Assembly: GCA_947448725.1 (NCBI GenBank)
Contig: CANFOM010000002.1
Span: 1-64,000, forward strand
DNA length: 64,000 nt
Direction of reading: 5' to 3'
Source of the DNA: Bacteroidota bacterium
Lineage (GTDB): Bacteria > Bacteroidota > Bacteroidia > Chitinophagales > Chitinophagaceae
Shown: piece by piece, positions 58,822 through 64,000 of the stretch
Numbering within the stretch: the stretch's first letter is position 1
Layout: every line of letters begins with the position of its first letter
Notes under the pieces: model-generated
What the model saw: only the letters and a program-made list of their open reading frames with translations
The model's database searches: none
What the model was told of the DNA's origin: nothing
Translations under genes and position numbers: made by a program

Positions 58822-59400
58822 ATGGAAAAAATGAAAATATTGGTATTTGATAATTATGATTCTTTCACTTATAATTTAGTGCAATTGATAAAAGAAATTG
58901 CCCCTAAAGCGACTGTGGAAGTTTTTCGTAATGATGAAATTTCATTGGATAAAGTAAAGGGGTACGATAAAATTTTATTATCTCCTGGTCCAGGCTTGCC
59001 ATCGGAATCGGGCTTGTTATTGCCATTAATTAAAGAGTATGCAGCTACTAAATCTATTTTTGGTGTTTGCTTGGGGCAACAAGCGATAGGAGAAACTTTT
59101 GGCGGTAAGCTTACCAACTTAGCGCAGGTGTATCATGGTATTGCCACCCCAATCAATATAACTGCTAGCTCGGATTTGTTTGAAGGGTTGCCTGCTCAAT
59201 TTGAAGTAGGTCGTTATCATAGTTGGGTTGTAGATGAAAAAGATTTTCCAGCAGACTTAACAATCACTTCCAAGGATGACAAAGGGTATATCATGTCATT
59301 AGAACATAAAACCTATGATGTTAAAGGAGTGCAATTTCATCCGGAAAGTGTTTTAACACCTAACGGAGCAAAAATTTTAACAAACTGGTTAAAGAAATAA
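58822..59400 (+). CDS. trpG: Anthranilate synthase component II (glutamine amidotransferase)
   Basis: FDNYDSFTYNLVQLI; LLSPGPGLPSESG; GVCLGQQAIGETFGGKL; FHPES. Confidence 0.95.
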   Translation: MEKMKILVFDNYDSFTYNLVQLIKEIAPKATVEVFRNDEISLDKVKGYDKILLSPGPGLPSESGLLLPLIKEYAATKSIFGVCLGQQAIGETFGGKLTNLAQVYHGIATPINITASSDLFEGLPAQFEVGRYHSWVVDEKDFPADLTITSKDDKGYIMSLEHKTYDVKGVQFHPESVLTPNGAKILTNWLKK

Positions 59401-59402
59401 AG

Positions 59403-60395
59403 ATGAAAAAATTATTACAATATTTATTTGAGCATAAAACTTTAAGTCGCGAACAAGCGAAGGAGGTGCTTGTTCAAATATCTCAAGGGGTATACAACGA
59501 ACATGAAATCACCTCCTTTGTGACGGTGTATTTAATGCGCAGTATTACCATTGATGAATTAATGGGTTTTAGAGATGCTTTATTGTCTTTGGCAGTAAAA
59601 GTGAATATTGGTGTTGAAAATACCATTGATATTGTAGGAACAGGTGGGGACGGCAAAGACACTTTTAATATATCTACTTTGGCTTGTTTTATAGTAGCCG
59701 GGGCAGGACAGCCTGTCGTAAAACATGGTAATTACGGTGCTTCTAGCGTAAGCGGTGCTTCTAATGTGATGGAGCAATTGGGATATCAATTTAAAAATGA
59801 AGAAGCGGCTTTGTCCAAAGAAGTAAAAGAAGCAGGTATTTGTTTTTTACATGCACCATTATTTCACCCGGCATTAAAAACGGTAGGGCCTATCCGAAGA
59901 AATATTGGGGTACGTACGTTTTTTAATATGCTAGGTCCTATTGTAAATCCAGCACAGCCAAGGTATCAATTAATTGGGGTCTATAATTTAGAAATGGCCA
60001 GAATATACAATTATGTATTACAAAATTTAGGGAAAGATTTTACACTGATACATAGTTTGGATGGTTATGATGAAATTGCACTTACTACCGATACTAAAGT
60101 AATTACCAATAAAGGAGAATACATTATGACGCCTTATCAATTAGGGAAGAAAAAAGTATTTAGCGAAGAATTGCATGGAGGTAAAACAGTGGAAGAAGCG
60201 GCAAGCATCTTTAAAAATATTATTCAAGGCAAAGGTACTTGGTCGCAAAATGCAGTGGTATTATCCAATGCAGCCATGGCTTTATTTGTGACAGGACAAT
60301 ATGAAAATTACGACTTGGCTTTTCAGGCAGCAGTAAAAAGTTTAGAATCGGGGGCTGCCAATAATAGTTTACAAAAATTAATTAGTTTACAATGA
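59403..60395 (+). CDS. trpD: Anthranilate phosphoribosyltransferase
   Basis: DIVGTGGDGKDTFNISTLACFIVAGAGQPVVKHGNYGASSVSGASNVMEQLG. Confidence 0.96.
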   Translation: MKKLLQYLFEHKTLSREQAKEVLVQISQGVYNEHEITSFVTVYLMRSITIDELMGFRDALLSLAVKVNIGVENTIDIVGTGGDGKDTFNISTLACFIVAGAGQPVVKHGNYGASSVSGASNVMEQLGYQFKNEEAALSKEVKEAGICFLHAPLFHPALKTVGPIRRNIGVRTFFNMLGPIVNPAQPRYQLIGVYNLEMARIYNYVLQNLGKDFTLIHSLDGYDEIALTTDTKVITNKGEYIMTPYQLGKKKVFSEELHGGKTVEEAASIFKNIIQGKGTWSQNAVVLSNAAMALFVTGQYENYDLAFQAAVKSLESGAANNSLQKLISLQ

Positions 60396-61195
60396 GCACG
60401 AATATTTTAGCAACTATTGTTGCTCAAAAATTTATCGAAGTTGCTGCACGAAAAAAGCAAATAAGCATCGCTCAACTAGAACTTATGCCGCTGTTTGCTC
60501 AAAAATCATTTTCATTAAAATCAAATTTATTAGATCCTTCCAAAACCAATATCATTGCCGAATTTAAAAGAAAGTCTCCTTCTAAAGGAGTGATCAATGA
60601 TTCTACAAGCGTTCTGGAAGTAACAAATGCCTATGCGCAATTTGGAGCAGCCGGGATTTCTGTATTAACCGATAAAGATTTTTTTGGAGGCAGTTTGGAT
60701 GATTTAGCCATCGCCGTAAAAAACGAAGTACCTGTTTTAAGAAAAGAGTTTATTATAGACGAGTTTCAAATTATTGAAGCAAAAGCCTATGGGGCTTCGG
60801 TCATTTTATTAATAGCCAGTTGCTTAACTCCTGCAGTAACCGAATTATTAGCTGGTACCGCTAAGGAATTAGGCATGGAAGTATTGTTAGAGCTTCACGA
60901 TGAAACCGAGCTAGGTCATATCTGTGATGAAGTAGATTTCGTAGGCATCAACAATAGAAGCTTGAAATCTTTCGAAGTAAACATTGAACATTCTTTACAA
61001 TTAAGAAGTCAATTACCCAAGAGTAAATTAAGTATTGCAGAAAGCGGTATTTATGATTTAGCTACCTATCAGCTTTTGAAGCAGGAAGGATTTGATGGAT
61101 TTTTAATGGGAGAATATTTTATGAAACAGGCTAGTCCAGCAAAAGCGTTTGAAGTATTTGCAAGCGCCATTAAAACCGGAAAGGATGCAGCGTAA
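60392..61195 (+). CDS. trpC: Indole-3-glycerol phosphate synthase
   Basis: IIAEFKRKSPSKGVIN; VLRKEFIIDEFQIIEAKAYGASVILLIA; GINNRSLKSFEV. Confidence 0.95.
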   Translation: MSTNILATIVAQKFIEVAARKKQISIAQLELMPLFAQKSFSLKSNLLDPSKTNIIAEFKRKSPSKGVINDSTSVLEVTNAYAQFGAAGISVLTDKDFFGGSLDDLAIAVKNEVPVLRKEFIIDEFQIIEAKAYGASVILLIASCLTPAVTELLAGTAKELGMEVLLELHDETELGHICDEVDFVGINNRSLKSFEVNIEHSLQLRSQLPKSKLSIAESGIYDLATYQLLKQEGFDGFLMGEYFMKQASPAKAFEVFASAIKTGKDAA

Positions 61196-61811
61196 AGTAT
61201 GTGGCATCACCCAATTAGAGCAAGCCCAAGCAATAGATGCCATGGGGGTTAATTATATTGGGTTCATTTTTTATCCTGGGTCTAAGAGATATGTATTGTC
61301 TGCAATGACATTGGAGCAATTGGCTACTTTTAAACCAGTGCATGCAAAAAAAGTTGGCGTATTTGTGAATGAGTCATTTGAGCAGGTGGTAGAAATTGTA
61401 AAAAAAGCAGGATTGGATATGGCACAATTGCATGGAGATGAAACGGCAGCTTATTGCGATCGTTTGAATCAAATTGTACCCGTCATTAAAGTGTTTAGAA
61501 TAGGCAAAGCTTTACCTGATTATGCTTCTTATGATAAGGCAGCAGCATATTATTTGTTTGACACAGATAGTGTATTATATGGTGGAACAGGACAACACTT
61601 TAATTGGGAGTTGATAAAAAATGAAAATTTCAATAAGCCCTATTTTTTAAGCGGAGGTATTGGTATCAATGATGTGCAGGGGATTGAAGTGATGCGGAAG
61701 ACTAAGGCGGGGAAAGATTTGGCAGTGATAGACATCAATAGTCAATTTGAAATTAGTCCAGGGGTAAAAGATTTAGAAAAAATTAAAACATTTATAGATG
61801 CAATTATTTAG
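61185..61811 (+). CDS. trpF: Phosphoribosylanthranilate isomerase
   Basis: KVCGITQLEQAQAIDAMGVNYIGFIFYPGSKRYV; AQLHGDET. Start moved to 61185; overlaps trpC stop. Confidence 0.94.
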   Translation: MQRKVCGITQLEQAQAIDAMGVNYIGFIFYPGSKRYVLSAMTLEQLATFKPVHAKKVGVFVNESFEQVVEIVKKAGLDMAQLHGDETAAYCDRLNQIVPVIKVFRIGKALPDYASYDKAAAYYLFDTDSVLYGGTGQHFNWELIKNENFNKPYFLSGGIGINDVQGIEVMRKTKAGKDLAVIDINSQFEISPGVKDLEKIKTFIDAII

Positions 61812-62997
61812 TACAACTAACAATTATCAAAATCCTACAGAGGAAGGTTACTATGGTGAATTTGGCGGCGCCTACATTCCTGAAATGTTGTATGGGAATG
61901 TGGAAACCCTAAAAAATCAGTATTTGAAAATTGTGCAGGATCCTACTTTTCAAGCCGAGTTTCAACAACTATTAACTGACTATGTAGGAAGACCCACTCC
62001 ATTATTTTTAGCGGAGCGTTTAAGTAAAGAAATTGGTGCCACTATTTATTTAAAAAGAGAAGACTTATGTCATACTGGGGCACATAAAATTAATAATACG
62101 ATTGGGCAAATATTATTAGCACAACGTTTGGGAAAGAAAAAAATTATTGCTGAAACAGGCGCTGGGCAACATGGCGTGGCGACTGCTACTGTCTGTGCTT
62201 TAAAAGGAATGGAATGTGTGGTGTATATGGGAGAGAAAGATATTGAAAGGCAAGCGCCCAATGTAGCCCGTATGAAAATGTTAGGCGCTACGGTGATTCC
62301 TGCTGTTAGCGGTAGTAAAACTTTAAAAGATGCCACCAATGAAGCCATTCGTGCTTGGATTAATGAGCCTAACGAGACGCATTATATTATTGGAAGTGTG
62401 GTAGGACCGCATCCTTATCCAGATATGGTAGCCCGTTTTCAAAGTGTGATTAGTGAAGAAATAAGAAAGCAATTAAAAGAAAAAACCGGAACGGAGTTGC
62501 CCACCCATGTAGTGGCTTGTGTAGGTGGAGGTAGCAATGCTGCTGGGGCTTTTTATCATTTTTTAAATGAGCCTTCGGTGGAATTGGTAGCAGTAGAAGC
62601 AGCTGGCCATGGGGTAAATTCTGGTTTAAGCGCTGCCACTACTCAATTGGGTACGCATGGTATTTTGCATGGAAGTAAAAGTATTGTGATGCAAACCCAA
62701 GACGGCCAAGTTGTAGAACCACATAGTATTTCTGCAGGCTTAGATTATCCAGGCATTGGGCCACTTCATGCTTTTTTATATGAAAGCAAAAGGGGTACTT
62801 TTTTAAGTGCTACGGATGAAGAAGCATTGGCTTCGGCTTTTCACCTTTCTAAAATAGAAGGAATTATTCCCGCATTAGAAACCGCCCATGCATTTTCTGT
62901 CTTGCCAAAATTAAATTTAAAACCTACTGATGTAGTGGTGGTTTGTTTAAGTGGAAGAGGCGATAAAGATTTAGCCACTTACATGCAATATTTATAA
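61798..62997 (+). CDS. trpB: Tryptophan synthase beta chain
   Basis: GEFGGAYIPEMLYGNVETL; LKREDLCHTGAHKINNTIGQILLA; GGGSNAAGAF. Confidence 0.97.
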   Translation: MQLFSTTNNYQNPTEEGYYGEFGGAYIPEMLYGNVETLKNQYLKIVQDPTFQAEFQQLLTDYVGRPTPLFLAERLSKEIGATIYLKREDLCHTGAHKINNTIGQILLAQRLGKKKIIAETGAGQHGVATATVCALKGMECVVYMGEKDIERQAPNVARMKMLGATVIPAVSGSKTLKDATNEAIRAWINEPNETHYIIGSVVGPHPYPDMVARFQSVISEEIRKQLKEKTGTELPTHVVACVGGGSNAAGAFYHFLNEPSVELVAVEAAGHGVNSGLSAATTQLGTHGILHGSKSIVMQTQDGQVVEPHSISAGLDYPGIGPLHAFLYESKRGTFLSATDEEALASAFHLSKIEGIIPALETAHAFSVLPKLNLKPTDVVVVCLSGRGDKDLATYMQYL

Positions 62998-63015
62998 AGC
63001 GTAAACAAAATTATT

Positions 63016-63789
63016 ATGTCAAGGTTAGAGTCATTATTTAAAGAAAAGAAAGATCGCGTTTTAAATGTATATTTTACTGCAGGCTATCCAACTTTAGATA
63101 GCACAGTTAAAGTAATGTCCAGTTTGCAAGCAGGTGGAGCCAATATTATTGAAATAGGTATGCCCTATAGTGATCCTCTAGCAGATGGAGAAGTGATACA
63201 AGCCAGTAGCATTAAGGCTTTGGCCAATGGAATGACCTTGACTGTTTTATTTGATCAATTGGCCAGCATGCGCAAAAGCATTCACATTCCAGTTATTCTA
63301 ATGGGTTATATGAATCCGATTTTACAATATGGGTTTGAAGCATTTTGCAAAAAAGCAAAAGAAGTAGGGGTGGATGGTTTAATTTTACCCGATTTGCCTT
63401 TATTTGAGTTTGAGCAATTCTATGGAAAAATAATTAATGACAATGGGTTAGATTTTATCTTTTTAGTTACGCCAGAAACACCTGCGGAAAGAATTAAAAA
63501 ATTAGATAGTTTAAGTGCTGGTTTTTTATATGCAGTAAGTTCCTCTGCAACAACAGGTAAGGATAAGGATTTCTTAAAAGTAGCTACTTATTTAAAAGGC
63601 TTACAAGCGATGCAATTAAAAAATCCAATTTTAGTGGGGTTTGGCATTAAGGACAAAAACACTTTTGATGCGGCTACTGCTTATACCCATGGGGCCATTA
63701 TTGGTTCTGCTTATATTCAAGTATTATCCAAAGGCGGCGATATAGATCAAAGTACAAGGCTGTTTTTAAATGGGGTACTTGGTGCTTAG
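63016..63789 (+). CDS. trpA: Tryptophan synthase alpha chain
   Basis: YFTAGYPTLDSTVKVMSSLQAGGANIIEIGMPYSDPLADGEVIQASS. Confidence 0.95.
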   Translation: MSRLESLFKEKKDRVLNVYFTAGYPTLDSTVKVMSSLQAGGANIIEIGMPYSDPLADGEVIQASSIKALANGMTLTVLFDQLASMRKSIHIPVILMGYMNPILQYGFEAFCKKAKEVGVDGLILPDLPLFEFEQFYGKIINDNGLDFIFLVTPETPAERIKKLDSLSAGFLYAVSSSATTGKDKDFLKVATYLKGLQAMQLKNPILVGFGIKDKNTFDAATAYTHGAIIGSAYIQVLSKGGDIDQSTRLFLNGVLGA

Positions 63790-63813
63790 CGTTAGAAGGT
63801 AATAAAATAAAAA

Positions 63814-64000
63814 ATGAAAACAGTTATCATACAATACAATGCAGGAAATATCCAATCCGTTTTATACGCATTGGAGCGATTGGGCGCAACTGCTTTGGTT
63901 ACGGATGATGCCAATGAAATTAAAACTGCCGATAAAGTGATATTCCCAGGGGTGGGGGAAGCCAGTACGGCGATGCAATATTTAAAAGAACGCAAGTTGG
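63814..64000 (+). CDS. hisH: Imidazole glycerol phosphate synthase subunit HisH (partial, runs off window)
   Basis: Translation from ATG 63814: MKTVIIQYNAGNIQSVLYALERLGATALVTDDANEIKTADKVIFPGVGEASTAMQYLKERKL; HisH N-terminus. Not in the ORF track because it is incomplete. Confidence 0.9.
   Translation, partial: MKTVIIQYNAGNIQSVLYALERLGATALVTDDANEIKTADKVIFPGVGEASTAMQYLKERKL

Overview
This 64 kb window is AT-rich chromosome from a Bacteroidota bacterium, probably Chitinophagaceae-like (an inference from gene content: type IX secretion plug-domain protein, DUF5683 next to parAB/dapB, SusD-free housekeeping clusters, TAnnTTTG -7 promoter elements). It is mostly housekeeping: dapD, a Sua5 homologue, cca, miaA, two M16 peptidases, proS, truB, a TamL-like Omp85 protein, an SRP RNA, a transaldolase, acn, kdsA, dapB, parAB, glmS and mgtE. 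It ends in a large amino-acid biosynthesis block. The most interesting content is 50.8-64 kb. A his operon (hisGDC ... hisB) is interrupted first by a sorbosone-dehydrogenase/cytochrome c pair and then by a complete trpEGDCFBA operon, after which hisH resumes at the window edge. Both the his and trp units start with a recognisable ribosome-mediated attenuator: leader peptides MIIKSHTHHFHLLYKG and MKQTNNIWWWHTKSVRVL, each with a terminator and a sequence-complementary antiterminator. Each leader has the same promoter architecture (TTG-N20-TAAATTTG) placed so close to the leader ATG that the leader mRNAs would be nearly leaderless. Other points of interest are a hicA gene with an in-frame amber codon next to an intact hicB and a perfect operator-like palindrome, a 24-bp tandem repeat that stays in frame with the end of kdsA, a truncated lipoprotein gene abutting the glmS 3' end, and a double hairpin with a UUCG loop at the left edge. 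All calls come from reading the sequence and supplied translations; no database search was run.
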